Shown: positions 50,364-60,633, counted from the stretch's first letter. The stretch: 64,000 nt of DNA from Spectribacter hydrogenoxidans (GCF_031846275.1 NZ_JAVRIB010000002.1:62001-126000); one strand, 5' to 3'. Numbers and translations: made by a program. The notes: generated by a model from the letters alone, not told the origin.

Positions 50364-51703
50364 CGACGGCTTTGGATGTGCAGGCCCTTGAGCAGATTCA
50401 GCGCCTCGTAAAGCGCATAGTCCTCTTCGGCCAGCACGCCGCTGCTGTCTTCGTCGTCATCCGCCGCATCCGCAGCGGCTTTGTTGGCCTTCTCGGCCCC
50501 TCCGGCCGGGGCCTTGCCGTTGGCGAGGGCGCCGGCCAGATCGGCCTCGGAGAAGCGTCCCAGGTTGGACTCTGCACTGGCGCTGACCTTCACTGACTGG
50601 ATTTCCACGTCCGGCACGATGCCCTCGGCCTGGATCGACCGACCGTCGGGGGTGTAGTAGCGCGCGGTGGTCAGCTTGAGGGCGGCGTCGTTCTGCAGCG
50701 GCACGATGGTCTGCACCGAGCCCTTGCCGAAGGTCCGGCGCCCCATGATGATGGCGCGACCCGAATCCTGCAGGGCGCCGGCCACGATCTCGGAGGCCGA
50801 GGCCGACCCCTGGTTCACCAGTACCACCAGCGGGCGGCCGCGCAGCTTGTCGCCGTTGCCGGCACTGAAGGACTGGTCGGCGTTCTTCACGCGGCCGTCG
50901 ATGGAAACGATCTCGCCCTCGGTCAGGAAGGCGTCGGATACGTCCACTGCGGCGTTGAGCAGACCGCCGGGATTGTTGCGAAGGTCCAGCACCAGACCGC
51001 GGAGATCGCCGTCGGCCTTGTCCATCAGCTCGTCCATCGCGTCGTTGAGACTCTCGCCGGTCTGATTGGAGAACTGGCTGATGCGCACGTACCCGTAGCT
51101 CGGTGTCAGCATGCGGGAACGCACGCTCTTCACCTCGATCACGTCGCGGGTGATGGTGACCTGGAACGGCTCGGCGTTACTCTCGCGCAGGACGGTCAGC
51201 GTGATGTCGGTGCCCGGCTCGCCGCGCATCAGCTTGACCGCGTCGTTGAGCTTCATGCCCTTCACGGCCGTGTCGTCGATGCGGATGATCAGGTCGCCGG
51301 CCTCGATACCGGCCTTCTTGGCCGGGGTGTCGTCGATCGGCGAAACCACACGCACGAAACCGTTTTCCATCGTCACTTCGATGCCCAACCCGCCGAATTC
51401 GCCGGAGGTGGAGATGTTGATCTCCTTGAACTCTTCCGGTGACAGGTAGGCGGAATGCGGATCCAGCCCGTCGAGCATGCCGCGGATCGCGTTGTTGAGA
51501 AGATCCTCGTCGCTGACTTCCTCGACATAGCCCTGCTTCACGCGGTTGAGAATTTCCACGAAGCTGCGGAGGTCTTCGAGTGGCACCGCGTTGTCGGCAT
51601 CGGCACTGTCGCTGGTGGCAAACACGCCCTGGCCCAGGGCGAGCAGAACGCCGACGACGACGCCGGTGGCAAGCAGGAGCAGGCTGTGGGATGTGCGGGG
51701 CAT
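50360..51703 (-). CDS. Carboxy-terminal processing protease, S41 family
   Basis: The 447-residue protein, from ATG 51703, has an N-terminal membrane-anchor or signal segment (LLLLATGVVVGVLLALG), a helical N domain, a PDZ domain at about residues 95-180 (GGLGIEVTMENGFVRVVSP, AGDLIIRIDD), and the S41 peptidase core. The catalytic Ser is in NQGSASASEIVAGAL near 300 and Lys in RRTFGKGSVQTIV near 325. The last 60 residues are acidic and Ala-rich, then a hydrophobic helix. These enzymes degrade or mature periplasmic proteins. It lies 87 bp downstream of envC on the same strand, as is common in Pseudomonas-like genomes. Confidence 0.92.
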   Translation of the reverse strand: MPRTSHSLLLLATGVVVGVLLALGQGVFATSDSADADNAVPLEDLRSFVEILNRVKQGYVEEVSDEDLLNNAIRGMLDGLDPHSAYLSPEEFKEINISTSGEFGGLGIEVTMENGFVRVVSPIDDTPAKKAGIEAGDLIIRIDDTAVKGMKLNDAVKLMRGEPGTDITLTVLRESNAEPFQVTITRDVIEVKSVRSRMLTPSYGYVRISQFSNQTGESLNDAMDELMDKADGDLRGLVLDLRNNPGGLLNAAVDVSDAFLTEGEIVSIDGRVKNADQSFSAGNGDKLRGRPLVVLVNQGSASASEIVAGALQDSGRAIIMGRRTFGKGSVQTIVPLQNDAALKLTTARYYTPDGRSIQAEGIVPDVEIQSVKVSASAESNLGRFSEADLAGALANGKAPAGGAEKANKAAADAADDDEDSSGVLAEEDYALYEALNLLKGLHIQSRR

Positions 51704-51790
51704 TGGGCTTGAAACTCCGGATCGGATTGGATGCGGCCCGGCGGCGCCGGCCCATCCGCGGACGCGTGACGATATCACAGGCATCCCGTA

Positions 51791-52930
51791 TCAGCCGCTC
51801 AGCCAGCGCGCCGGATCGACCGGCGTGCGGCCGCGGCGTATCTCGAAATAGACGCCGTGGCGGTCGTGTCCGCCGCTGTTGCCGGCCGCGGCAATTGTCT
51901 GTCCGGCCCGCACCCGGTCGCCCACCTCGACCCGGGCGGATTGGTTGTGGCCGTAGACGGTGTAGTAATCGTCGCCGTGGTCCAGCACCACGATCAGCCC
52001 GTAGCGATGCATCCAGCCGACATACACCACCCGCCCGGCCGCGGCGGCACTGACCGAGGTGCCGGCGCCGGCCGCCAGCCACACCCCCTGCCATTTCAGT
52101 TTGCCGCCGGCCTTGGCGTCACCGAATCCGGCGATGATGCGCCCGCTTACCGGCGGCGCCAGCTGACCCCGGAGATTGCCGAAGGGCTCGCCGACAGGCG
52201 GCGGTGATGGCGCTTTCTCGACGCGTTCGCGGACCTCGCCGATCAGGGATTCCAGCGCCTCGGCCTCCGCCTGCAGCGAGCCGAGATCGTCGCCACGCGC
52301 GGCCAGCTGGGTCTTGATGCGCTCCAGGGTCTCGGCCCGTTCTCGTCGGGTGTCGTCCAGCGCGGCCAGGGCGTTGGCGCGCCGGGATTCGGCGGCGGCG
52401 AGAGCCTGGCGCTCGGTGGCGATCTGCCGGCGCTGTTCGGCCAGGGCCGAGAGGTCGGTGCGCAGTTCGCGGATCGCCGTGGCCTGCGCCTGGCTGTAGT
52501 ACTCGTAGTAGCCCAGCAGCCGGCCGATGGCGGCCGGGTCGTCCTGGGACAGGATCAGCCGCAGACGCCCCTGTCGGCCGACCCGATAGGCGGCATCCAT
52601 GCGCTGACCGAGGGTCTCCACCCGGCCGCCGAGGCTTTCGCGCAGGCCGGCAGCCTCGGCCTCGAGCCGATCGATTTCGGTTTCGTGCGCGCGGATATCC
52701 TCACGAATGCCACGCAATTCGCCGCTGGCCTCGGCAATGCGTGTTTCCACTGTGGCCAGTTCGGCGCTGAGATCGCCGCGGCGTTCACGATCCTGTTCGA
52801 TGTGGTTCTTGAGAGTGGCGATCTCGCTGCGCAGGGCTTGCAGTTGCTGCTCGCGCTCGGCCAGGCCCTGGGCGGTTGCCAGGCCCGCCGGAATCAGGGT
52901 CAGGAGAAGTATCGCGAGTCCGCGTGCCAT
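51791..52930 (-). CDS. envC: Murein hydrolase activator EnvC
   Basis: EnvC activates the amidases AmiA/AmiB at the septum. The 379-residue protein has a signal peptide (LLLTLIPAGLATAQG), long coiled coils at about residues 22-110 and 140-235, and a C-terminal LytM/M23 domain (about 260-375). Zinc ligands of active M23 enzymes are missing: the H-x-G-x-D site is KWQGVWLA and the HxHFE site reads HGVYFEIRRG, like E. coli EnvC. It is thus a degenerate, regulatory LytM protein. It is upstream of the S41 protease gene on the same strand. Confidence 0.88.
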   Translation of the reverse strand: MARGLAILLLTLIPAGLATAQGLAEREQQLQALRSEIATLKNHIEQDRERRGDLSAELATVETRIAEASGELRGIREDIRAHETEIDRLEAEAAGLRESLGGRVETLGQRMDAAYRVGRQGRLRLILSQDDPAAIGRLLGYYEYYSQAQATAIRELRTDLSALAEQRRQIATERQALAAAESRRANALAALDDTRRERAETLERIKTQLAARGDDLGSLQAEAEALESLIGEVRERVEKAPSPPPVGEPFGNLRGQLAPPVSGRIIAGFGDAKAGGKLKWQGVWLAAGAGTSVSAAAAGRVVYVGWMHRYGLIVVLDHGDDYYTVYGHNQSARVEVGDRVRAGQTIAAAGNSGGHDRHGVYFEIRRGRTPVDPARWLSG

Positions 52931-53029
52931 CGCCTCATTGTAATGAAAGCCCCGGCGGACCGCCGGTTCCGGCGGGTGTGGCGCTTGTGTGATAATCCGC
53001 CGCCCGCATCAGGTCCACGTCCTCACGTC

Positions 53030-53455
53030 ATGCAGCAGTTGCTCGAATTCATTGCCAATCACCCGTTTCTCTGGTCCGCCGTGGCCGCGGTCATCGCGGC
53101 GCTGATCGCCAACGAGATATGGCGTTCGCTGCGCGGCGACCGGCCGCTTCCGCCCAGCGATGCGGTCCGGCTGATCAACAGCCGGGATGCAGTGGTTGTG
53201 GACGTGCGCTCGGCCGGCGACTTCAAGAAGGGGCACCTGCTCAACGCGATCAACATTCCGCTGGCCGGCATCACCGAACGGGCCAACGAGATTTCCAAGA
53301 ACAAGGAATGCACCATACTGTGCTACTGCGCCATGGGCTCCACGTCGCAGCAGGCCTGCCAGCGGCTGCAGAAGCTCGGTTACAGCCACGTGCATTCGCT
53401 CAAGGGTGGCATCAACGGCTGGCAGGCGGCGGGGCTGCCCATCACGCGCAAGTAA
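53030..53455 (+). CDS. Membrane-anchored rhodanese-like protein (YibN type)
   Basis: The 141-residue protein has one N-terminal membrane helix (FLWSAVAAVIAALIANEIW at about 11-29) and a cytosolic rhodanese domain with AVVVDVRSAGDFKKGHLLNAINIPL and the active-site Cys in ILCYCAMGSTSQQACQRL near residue 100. The order rhodanese-secB-gpsA corresponds to yibN-grxC-secB-gpsA in enterobacteria, with grxC missing here. A sulfur-transfer role is inferred; E. coli YibN has also been linked with membrane protein insertion. Confidence 0.88.
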   Translation: MQQLLEFIANHPFLWSAVAAVIAALIANEIWRSLRGDRPLPPSDAVRLINSRDAVVVDVRSAGDFKKGHLLNAINIPLAGITERANEISKNKECTILCYCAMGSTSQQACQRLQKLGYSHVHSLKGGINGWQAAGLPITRK

Positions 53456-53482
53456 TCGGCACGACAAGGACGGGGCAGGTTG

Positions 53483-53953
53483 ATGGCGGACACCGATGCG
53501 AACAGCGGCCGGCGGGTGCTGGTGCAGAAACTCTATCTCCGCGACGCGTCGGTGGAAGTGCCGGGCGGGCCGGGCATTTTCGAAGGCGAGTGGCGGCCGC
53601 AGATCGACGTGGATCTGAACTTCCGCGTGGGCGACCTGGGCGAACAGCGCCACGAGGTCAGCGTGTCGGTCACGGTGACCGCCAAGCGTGATGACAAGAC
53701 CGCCTATATCGTCGAGGTGGATCAGGCCGGCGTATTTCTGGTCTCGGGCTTCGACGACACCGATGAGCACCAGCGGGTGCTCGGCGCTTATTGTCCCAGC
53801 GTGCTGTTTCCCTACGTGCGTGAAACCGTGGGGGACCTGGTGCAGCGGGCGGGTTTCCCGCATTTCCTGCTGCAGCCGATGAACTTCGACGCCCTGTTCG
53901 AACAGCATCGGCGTTCGCAGGACGCGGACGCGGCGCAGCCCGCCACCCACTAG
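53483..53953 (+). CDS. secB: Protein-export chaperone SecB
   Basis: SecB is the tetrameric cytosolic chaperone that holds preproteins unfolded and passes them to SecA. The 156-residue protein has VQKLYLRDASVEVPGGPGIF near residue 15, DLNFRVGDLGEQRHEVSVSVTV near 45, VDQAGVFLVSGF near 80, and CPSVLFPYVRETVGDLVQRAGFPHFLLQPMNF near 105-137, all standard. It starts at ATG 53483 after a CAGG ribosome binding site. gpsA follows within a few bases. Confidence 0.96.
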   Translation: MADTDANSGRRVLVQKLYLRDASVEVPGGPGIFEGEWRPQIDVDLNFRVGDLGEQRHEVSVSVTVTAKRDDKTAYIVEVDQAGVFLVSGFDDTDEHQRVLGAYCPSVLFPYVRETVGDLVQRAGFPHFLLQPMNFDALFEQHRRSQDADAAQPATH

Positions 53954-53962
53954 GCGTTGCCT

Positions 53963-54967
53963 GTGCCCATTCAGCGTATGGCCGCGCTCGGTGCCGGTTC
54001 CTGGGGCACCGCTCTGGCGATTCAGCTTGCCCGCAACGGCGTGGAGGTGCGCCTGTGGGGGCGCGATGCCGCGGCCATCAGAGGCCTTGAGGCGGCGCGC
54101 GAGAATCAGCGCTATCTACCCGGTGCCGCCCTGCCGCCGGCCCTGATCGGCGAACCGGATCTGGCCGCTGCCGTGGCGTTTGCCGGGGACGTGCTGGTGA
54201 CGGTGCCCAGCCATGCCCTGCGCGAGACGTTGGCCGGCCTGCAGCCGCATCTGCGCCCGGGTCAGCGTCTGATTCTGGCCACCAAGGGGCTGGAGCCGGA
54301 ATCGGCCCGGCTGCCGTTCGAAGTAGCCGCCGAGGTGCTGGGCGATGACCGGCCGGTGGCGTTGCTGTCAGGGCCGAGCTTTGCCGGCGAGGTCGGTCGC
54401 GGGTTGCCTACCGCGGTCACCATCGCGTCGGACGAAGCCACGCTGGCGGCCGACATGGCGCGGGCGTTTCACGATGGTGTCTTCCGCGTTTATGTCGGTG
54501 CCGACATGGCGGGCGTGGCCGTGGGCGGGGCGGTCAAGAACGTGCTGGCCATCGCGGTGGGGATTTCCGACGGCCTGGGTTACGGGGCCAACGCCCGGGC
54601 GCTGTTGATCACCCGCGGGCTGTCCGAAATGGTGCGGCTGGGTGAACCCTTGGGCGGCCGCCGCGAGACTTTCATGGGCATGGCCGGTCTGGGGGATCTG
54701 CTGCTGACCTGCACCGACGACCAGTCACGCAACCGCCGCATGGGACTGGCGTTGGCGGCGGGTCGGACGGTCGCCGAGGCCGAGGCCGATATCCGACAGG
54801 TGGTCGAGGGGGTGCGGGTGGCCCGGGAGGTTCACCGCATTGCCGAGCGCGAGGGGGTCGAACTGCCAATCTGCGAACAGGTCTACTCGGTGCTGCACGA
54901 GGATGTCGCGCCGCCGGACGCCGTGCGCGTGCTCACCGAACGTCCGTTCCGCAACGAGATTGATTAG
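53963..54967 (+). CDS. gpsA: NAD(P)-dependent glycerol-3-phosphate dehydrogenase
   Basis: GpsA reduces dihydroxyacetone phosphate to sn-glycerol 3-phosphate for phospholipid synthesis. The protein has the dinucleotide motif LGAGSWGTALAIQLARNG at its start, FAGDVLVTVPSHALRETL near residue 75, LLSGPSFAGEVGRGLPTAV near 135, the catalytic Lys in GGAVKNVLAIAVGISDGL near 190, and GLGDLLLTCTDDQSRNRRMG near 240. The GTG at 53963 preserves the first beta strand (334 residues); TTG 53957 and ATG 53978 are alternatives. It directly follows secB. Confidence 0.95.
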   Translation: MPIQRMAALGAGSWGTALAIQLARNGVEVRLWGRDAAAIRGLEAARENQRYLPGAALPPALIGEPDLAAAVAFAGDVLVTVPSHALRETLAGLQPHLRPGQRLILATKGLEPESARLPFEVAAEVLGDDRPVALLSGPSFAGEVGRGLPTAVTIASDEATLAADMARAFHDGVFRVYVGADMAGVAVGGAVKNVLAIAVGISDGLGYGANARALLITRGLSEMVRLGEPLGGRRETFMGMAGLGDLLLTCTDDQSRNRRMGLALAAGRTVAEAEADIRQVVEGVRVAREVHRIAEREGVELPICEQVYSVLHEDVAPPDAVRVLTERPFRNEID

Positions 54968-54988
54968 CTAGCTACCTGGAATTTCCGC

Positions 54989-55585
54989 ATGGCCAACTGG
55001 ATCACTTTCGGGCGCTGTCTGATTCTGCTGCTGCTTCTGGCGGTGGTGTACAGCGGCATGCCTGCGCTGCAGCTGGTCAATGCCCCGCTGGTGATCCTGA
55101 TCATCGCCCTGGACGGGGTGGACGGCTGGGTGGCGCGTAAGCGCGGCGAGGAATCGCTGTTCGGCGCCACCTTCGATATCGCCGCCGATCGCATGGTGGA
55201 GAACGTGCTTTGGGTGGTGCTGGCCCACCTCGGCCTGATCGGCGTCTGGGTGCCGTTGCTGTTCATCGTGCGGGGCACCCTCGTCGATGCCATTCGCAGC
55301 ACCGGCACGGCCTCGGGCACCGCCGCCTTCGACATGATGCAGAGCCCGGTGGGCCGGTTTCTGGTGGCCGGCCGCTTCATGCGTTTCACCTATGCCGCGG
55401 TCAAGGCGGTGACCTTTGCCTGGGTGCTGCTGTGGCAGCCGTTTCCGGACCTGTTCCCGGCATTCTGGGACACCTGGGGGCCGGGCATGGACGCGATCAG
55501 TCTGGCGCTGGTGGTGGTCTCGGCCGCCCTGTGCGTGCTGCGCGGTCTGCCGGTGGTGATCGAGTTCCTGGCCAATCGGGACTGA
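54989..55585 (+). CDS. CDP-alcohol phosphatidyltransferase family membrane protein
   Basis: The 198-residue integral membrane enzyme carries the complete CDP-alcohol phosphotransferase signature D-G-x2-A-R-x8-G-x3-D-x3-D at about residues 43-67 (DGVDGWVARKRG, then GATFDIAADR). Six hydrophobic segments are visible, including LILLLLLAVVYSG at the start. It transfers a phosphatidyl group from CDP-diacylglycerol to an alcohol. The alcohol (glycerol phosphate, inositol phosphate or another) cannot be read. The next gene encodes a HAD phosphatase 4 bp downstream, which suggests that the product may be a phosphorylated lipid that is then dephosphorylated. Confidence 0.9.
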   Translation: MANWITFGRCLILLLLLAVVYSGMPALQLVNAPLVILIIALDGVDGWVARKRGEESLFGATFDIAADRMVENVLWVVLAHLGLIGVWVPLLFIVRGTLVDAIRSTGTASGTAAFDMMQSPVGRFLVAGRFMRFTYAAVKAVTFAWVLLWQPFPDLFPAFWDTWGPGMDAISLALVVVSAALCVLRGLPVVIEFLANRD

Positions 55586-55589
55586 ATTC

Positions 55590-56264
55590 GTGCCCCTGGT
55601 GCTTTTCGACGTGGACGGCACCCTGGTGCCGTCCCCTGGCACCGAGCCCCGTTTCGCCTGGTACCTGCTCTGCCGCGGGCGGCTGGGCTGGCGGCAGCTG
55701 CTGGCCACCGGCTGGTTCTTCCTGCGTTACTGGCCCCGGTTCGGACGCCACGTGCCGCTCAAGAACAAGGCCTGGCTGACCGGCCTGGCACGCGCTGAAG
55801 TGGCATCGCTGGCACGCGACTTCATCGCCGAGGAACTGGCAAAGGTGCTGTTCACGCCGGCGGTCGCCCGTCTGCGCGAGCACGTCGCCGCCGGGGATCA
55901 TGTGGTACTGCTGACCGGCACGCCGCAGTTTCTGGCGCGGCCCCTGGCCGATCATCTGGGGGCCGCCGACGCGGTCGGTTCGCTTTGCGAGGTGGCGGCA
56001 GGCCATTTTTGCAGCGGGCCGCCCGTGCGCCATCCCTATGGCGAGACCAAGGTCGAGGCCGCCCGTACGCTGGCCGCCGAGGCCGGTATGGATCTGTCGG
56101 CGGCCGTGGCTTACGCCGACACCGCCAGCGATGCCCCGCTGATGCGGGCAGTCGGCCGGGCGGTGGCGGTGATGCCGGATCGCCGGCTGCAGGCCATGGC
56201 GCTGGATGCCGGCTGGGAAATCCTGGCGGATCAGTCGGGTTCGAGCATCCCCCGCAGCCGGTAG
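55590..56264 (+). CDS. HAD-superfamily (subfamily IB) phosphatase
   Basis: The 224-residue protein starts at GTG 55590 and has HAD motif I LVLFDVDGTLVPSPG (nucleophile and general acid Asp), motif II in VVLLTGTPQFLARPL near residue 110 (Thr), Lys in YGETKVEAARTL near 153, and motif IV in VAYADTASDAPLMRAVG near 175. The pattern resembles PSPase-like HAD-IB hydrolases. A hydrophobic Trp/Leu/Arg-rich part at about 25-55 could contact membrane. It follows the phosphatidyltransferase by 4 bp. The 3' end overlaps mutS (convergent) by 34 bp. Confidence 0.88.
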   Translation: MPLVLFDVDGTLVPSPGTEPRFAWYLLCRGRLGWRQLLATGWFFLRYWPRFGRHVPLKNKAWLTGLARAEVASLARDFIAEELAKVLFTPAVARLREHVAAGDHVVLLTGTPQFLARPLADHLGAADAVGSLCEVAAGHFCSGPPVRHPYGETKVEAARTLAAEAGMDLSAAVAYADTASDAPLMRAVGRAVAVMPDRRLQAMALDAGWEILADQSGSSIPRSR

Positions 56265-58816
56265 ATCAGCGCCAGCGCCTCGCGGGGCGTGAGTTCGTCG
56301 GGGTCGAGATCGGCCAGCTGCTGGCGCAGGCGATCACCCAGGCGGTCCTCGTTGAACAGCGGTATCTGCGGAGTGGCGGCGGGTCCTGGCGCCGGTGCCG
56401 GCCCATTTTCCAGTTCGGCCAGATAGGTGCGGGCGGCGGCCAGCACCGGCTGGGGCACGCCAGCCAGTGCGGCCACCTGCAGGCCGAAACTGCGCGAGGC
56501 CGGGCCCGGCCGGGCGGTGTGCAGGAACACCAGCGATTCCCCCTGTTCGGTGGCGTATTCACTGGCGTCGAAGTGGATGTTCTCCGCGCCGGGCAGGGCC
56601 TGGGCCAGGGCCGTGAGCTCGAAATAATGCGTGGCGAACAGGGTGAACGCGCGGTTGTGGCGGGCCAGCCGCTCGGCGGTGGCCCGGGCCAGCGCCAGCC
56701 CGTCGTAGGTGCTGGTGCCGCGGCCGATCTCGTCGAGCAGGACCAGGCTGTTGGCGGTGGCGTGGTGAAGAATATGCGCCGTCTCGGCCATCTCCACCAT
56801 GAAGGTGGACTGGCCGCTGGCCAGATCGTCGCCGGCGCCGATGCGGGTGAAGATGCGATCGATGGGCCCGATCTCCGCGCTGTCCGCCGGCACGAAACTG
56901 CCGATATGCGCCATCAGCACGATCAGCGCGGTCTGACGCATGAACGTGGACTTGCCGCCCATGTTGGGGCCGGTGATCAGCAGCATGCGGGTGGCGTCCG
57001 ACAACGCCAGATCATTGGCCACGAAAGGCTCGGCGAGTACCTGCTCCACCACCGGGTGGCGGCCGCCGCGCAGGGTCAGGCCGGGTTCGTCCACCATCGT
57101 CGGTTCGGTCAGCCCCAGGGCCACCGAGCGCTCGGCCAGATTGGCCAGCACGTCCAGTTCGGCCAGCGCATCGGCCAGCGCCCGCAGCGGTTCCAGGTGG
57201 CCGGCCAGATCATCCAGCAGTTCCGCGTACAGAGCCTTCTCGCGGGTCAGCGCCCGCTCGCGGGCCGACAGCACCTCGTCCTCGAAGCGCTTGAGTTCGG
57301 GAGTGATGTAGCGCTCCACCGCCTTGAGCGTCTGGCGGCGGGTGTAGTCCTCGGGCACCCGCGCGGCGTGGGTCTTGCCGAGTTCGATGAAGTAGCCGTG
57401 CACCCGGTTATAGCCCACCTTGAGGGTGTCCACCCCGGTGCGCGCCCGTTCGTTGACCTCCAGTTCGCGCAGGAAGCCGTCGGCGTTGTCCGCGATGCCG
57501 CGCAGCCGGTCCAGTTCCTCGTCATATCCGGGTCGCAGCACGCCACCGTCACGGAGCCAGATCGGTGGCTCGTCCACCAGCGCACCGGCCAGGTGTGCCT
57601 GCATCGCCGGGAACGGCCCCAGCCGGCCGGCCTGCTCGGCAAGCAGGTCCGACGGCGTGTCGGCCAGCTGATTGCAGAGTCCGGGCAGCCGCGCCAGCGC
57701 GGTGCGCAGGCCATGGAGATCGCGCGGCCGGGCGCTGCGCAACGCCAGCCGGGTGAGAATGCGCTCGACGTCCGCGATGCCGGCCAGTGACTCGCGCAGG
57801 CTGCGGCTGCCGCCATCGCTGTTCAGGGCACGGATGGCCTGATAACGGCCGCGAAGAATGTCGTGATCGCGCGGGGGTCGGCCGGCCCAGCGCCGCAGGC
57901 AGCGGCTGCCCATGGCGGTGGCGCAGCGGTCGAGCACGCCGACCAGCGTGTGCTCGTCGCGCCCCGACACGCTGCGTTCGATTTCCAGATTGCGCCGGGT
58001 GGCGGCGTCCAGCAGCAGGGCGTCGTCGCGGATATCGGTGCGCAGGCCGGTGATGTGGGGAAGGGCGCTGCGCTGGGTGGCCTGCAGATACTCCAGCAGG
58101 GCGCCGGCGGCGGCCACGGCCGCCTCGGCATCGTCGCAGCCGAACCCGCGAAGGTTGGCTACCCGGAAATGGTCGAGCAGGCGCCGACGGGCGCTGACTG
58201 CGTCGAAAAGCCAGGGCGAGCGGGCGCGCGCAAGCGGATGGCGGCTGGCGGCGTTGTCGGCATCCTCGGGGACCAGCACCTCGGCAGGTTCTAGCCGGGC
58301 GAGTTCGGCCGTCAGGGCCTCGTCGTCGGCCAGCCGCATGACCGAGAAATCGCCGCGGCCCATTTCCAGCGCGGCCAGACCGAAGCCGCCGGCCCGGTCG
58401 GGGGCGACCGCGACCAGCCGGTTGGCTTCGCGGGCATCCAGCAAGGCTTCGTCGGTGACGGTCCCGGGCGTGACCACCCGCACCACCTCGCGCCGGACCG
58501 GGCCCTTGTTCTTGCCGGGGGCCTCGAGCTGCTCGCAGATGGCCACCGATTCGCCGCGCCGGATCAGCCGGGCCAGGTACTGGTCGGCGGCGTGATAGGG
58601 CACGCCGGCCATCGGGATGGCCTGGCCGCCGGATTCGCCGCGCTGCGTCAGCGTGATGTCGAGCAGTTCCGCGGCGCGCCGGGCGTCCTCGAAGAACAGC
58701 TCGTAGAAATCCCCCATGCGGTAGAACACCAGCATGTCCGGGTAATCCGCCTTGATCCCCAGATATTGGCGGATCATCGGCGTGTGGTCGCGGGACGTGG
58801 CGGCGTTATCGGCCAT
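56231..58816 (-). CDS. mutS: DNA mismatch repair protein MutS
   Basis: MutS recognises mismatches and small loops and starts methyl-directed repair with MutL. The 861-residue protein has the mismatch-binding Phe-x-Glu in MGDFYELFFEDA near residue 38, the connector and core/lever domains, Walker A in LLITGPNMGGKSTFMRQT near 615, Walker B in LVLLDEIGRGTSTYDGLAL near 690, and the ATPase-end THYFELTAL near 725. The last 50 residues are the short C-terminal tetramerisation-type tail. It converges on the HAD phosphatase gene and is read divergently from pncC, the usual mutS/cinA-recA neighbourhood. Confidence 0.97.
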   Translation of the reverse strand: MADNAATSRDHTPMIRQYLGIKADYPDMLVFYRMGDFYELFFEDARRAAELLDITLTQRGESGGQAIPMAGVPYHAADQYLARLIRRGESVAICEQLEAPGKNKGPVRREVVRVVTPGTVTDEALLDAREANRLVAVAPDRAGGFGLAALEMGRGDFSVMRLADDEALTAELARLEPAEVLVPEDADNAASRHPLARARSPWLFDAVSARRRLLDHFRVANLRGFGCDDAEAAVAAAGALLEYLQATQRSALPHITGLRTDIRDDALLLDAATRRNLEIERSVSGRDEHTLVGVLDRCATAMGSRCLRRWAGRPPRDHDILRGRYQAIRALNSDGGSRSLRESLAGIADVERILTRLALRSARPRDLHGLRTALARLPGLCNQLADTPSDLLAEQAGRLGPFPAMQAHLAGALVDEPPIWLRDGGVLRPGYDEELDRLRGIADNADGFLRELEVNERARTGVDTLKVGYNRVHGYFIELGKTHAARVPEDYTRRQTLKAVERYITPELKRFEDEVLSARERALTREKALYAELLDDLAGHLEPLRALADALAELDVLANLAERSVALGLTEPTMVDEPGLTLRGGRHPVVEQVLAEPFVANDLALSDATRMLLITGPNMGGKSTFMRQTALIVLMAHIGSFVPADSAEIGPIDRIFTRIGAGDDLASGQSTFMVEMAETAHILHHATANSLVLLDEIGRGTSTYDGLALARATAERLARHNRAFTLFATHYFELTALAQALPGAENIHFDASEYATEQGESLVFLHTARPGPASRSFGLQVAALAGVPQPVLAAARTYLAELENGPAPAPGPAATPQIPLFNEDRLGDRLRQQLADLDPDELTPREALALIYRLRGMLEPD

Positions 58817-58962
58817 GATCAGTCGATGCGTTGCCGGCCGCCAGCCGGCGGATGCGGGATCGGGCCGGTGGTTCTGGGGTGGCGGGGCATGGGCAGCTCT
58901 GGCGGGCAGGTCGGGGCCGGTGTCGTGCTATTTTCGGGCCGCAACACGCAGCGCAGAATAGC

Positions 58963-59460
58963 ATGAGCGACACGGCCTTCGAGGCCCGGGTGGCAACACT
59001 GGCGGCGCGCCTGGGGGCGGCCTGCCAGCGGCTGGCTACGGCAGAATCCTGTACCGGCGGTTGGGTGGCGAAGGCGTGCACCGACCGGGCCGGCAGTTCG
59101 GACTGGTTCGAGGCCGGCGTGGTGGCCTATTCCAATGCCGCCAAGCAGTCGCTGCTGGGCGTGCCGGGCGACCTGATCGTCGAACACGGCGCGGTGAGCC
59201 GTGCCGTGGCCGAGGCCATGGCTCGCGGGGCGCTGGCGATGTGCGGGGCCCAGTGGAGCGTGGCGCTGACCGGCATCGCCGGGCCCGGCGGCGGTACGCC
59301 GGACAAGCCGGTGGGCACGGTCTGGATTGCCTGGGGCATGCCGGATGGCAGCGTGGATGCTGCCTGCCCGGTATTCGAGGGTGATCGCGAGGCGGTGCGC
59401 GCGGCCTCGGTGGCGGCGGCGCTGGACGGCCTGCTGGCGCGGATTCCGGCGGGTGGCTGA
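58963..59460 (+). CDS. pncC: Nicotinamide-nucleotide amidohydrolase (CinA C-terminal domain protein)
   Basis: The enzyme converts NMN to nicotinate mononucleotide in pyridine nucleotide recycling. The 165-residue protein is only the CinA C-terminal (PncC) domain, with LATAESCTGGWVAKACTDRAG near residue 22, FEAGVVAYSNAAKQSLLGVP near 48, AVSRAVAEAMARGAL near 75 and SVALTGIAGPGGGTPDKPVGTVWIA near 98. The N-terminal MoCF-like domain of long CinA proteins is absent, as in E. coli YgaD. It is followed by recA, as in many proteobacteria. Confidence 0.95.
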   Translation: MSDTAFEARVATLAARLGAACQRLATAESCTGGWVAKACTDRAGSSDWFEAGVVAYSNAAKQSLLGVPGDLIVEHGAVSRAVAEAMARGALAMCGAQWSVALTGIAGPGGGTPDKPVGTVWIAWGMPDGSVDAACPVFEGDREAVRAASVAAALDGLLARIPAGG

Positions 59461-59514
59461 CGCGATGAGTCGTAGACGGCCCATTTCCCCGTGTAGGCTC
59501 GGCTGCAACTGTGG

Positions 59515-59542
59515 AATAATGCGGGCCTGTACATACTGACAG
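59515..59542 (+). promoter_or_regulatory. recA promoter with LexA (SOS) box
   Basis: CTGTACATACTGACAG (59527-59542) fits the gammaproteobacterial LexA box CTGT-N8-ACAG. It lies 15 bp before the recA start codon, just after a probable extended -10 element, TGTGGAATAAT, ending at 59520. The site would place LexA over the transcription start, giving SOS control of recA and possibly recX. Confidence 0.85.
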
Positions 59543-59557
59543 TTGGAGGCGCAAGCC

Positions 59558-60622
<1,065 letters not shown>

Positions 60623-60633
60623 TTGCGCCGGTC

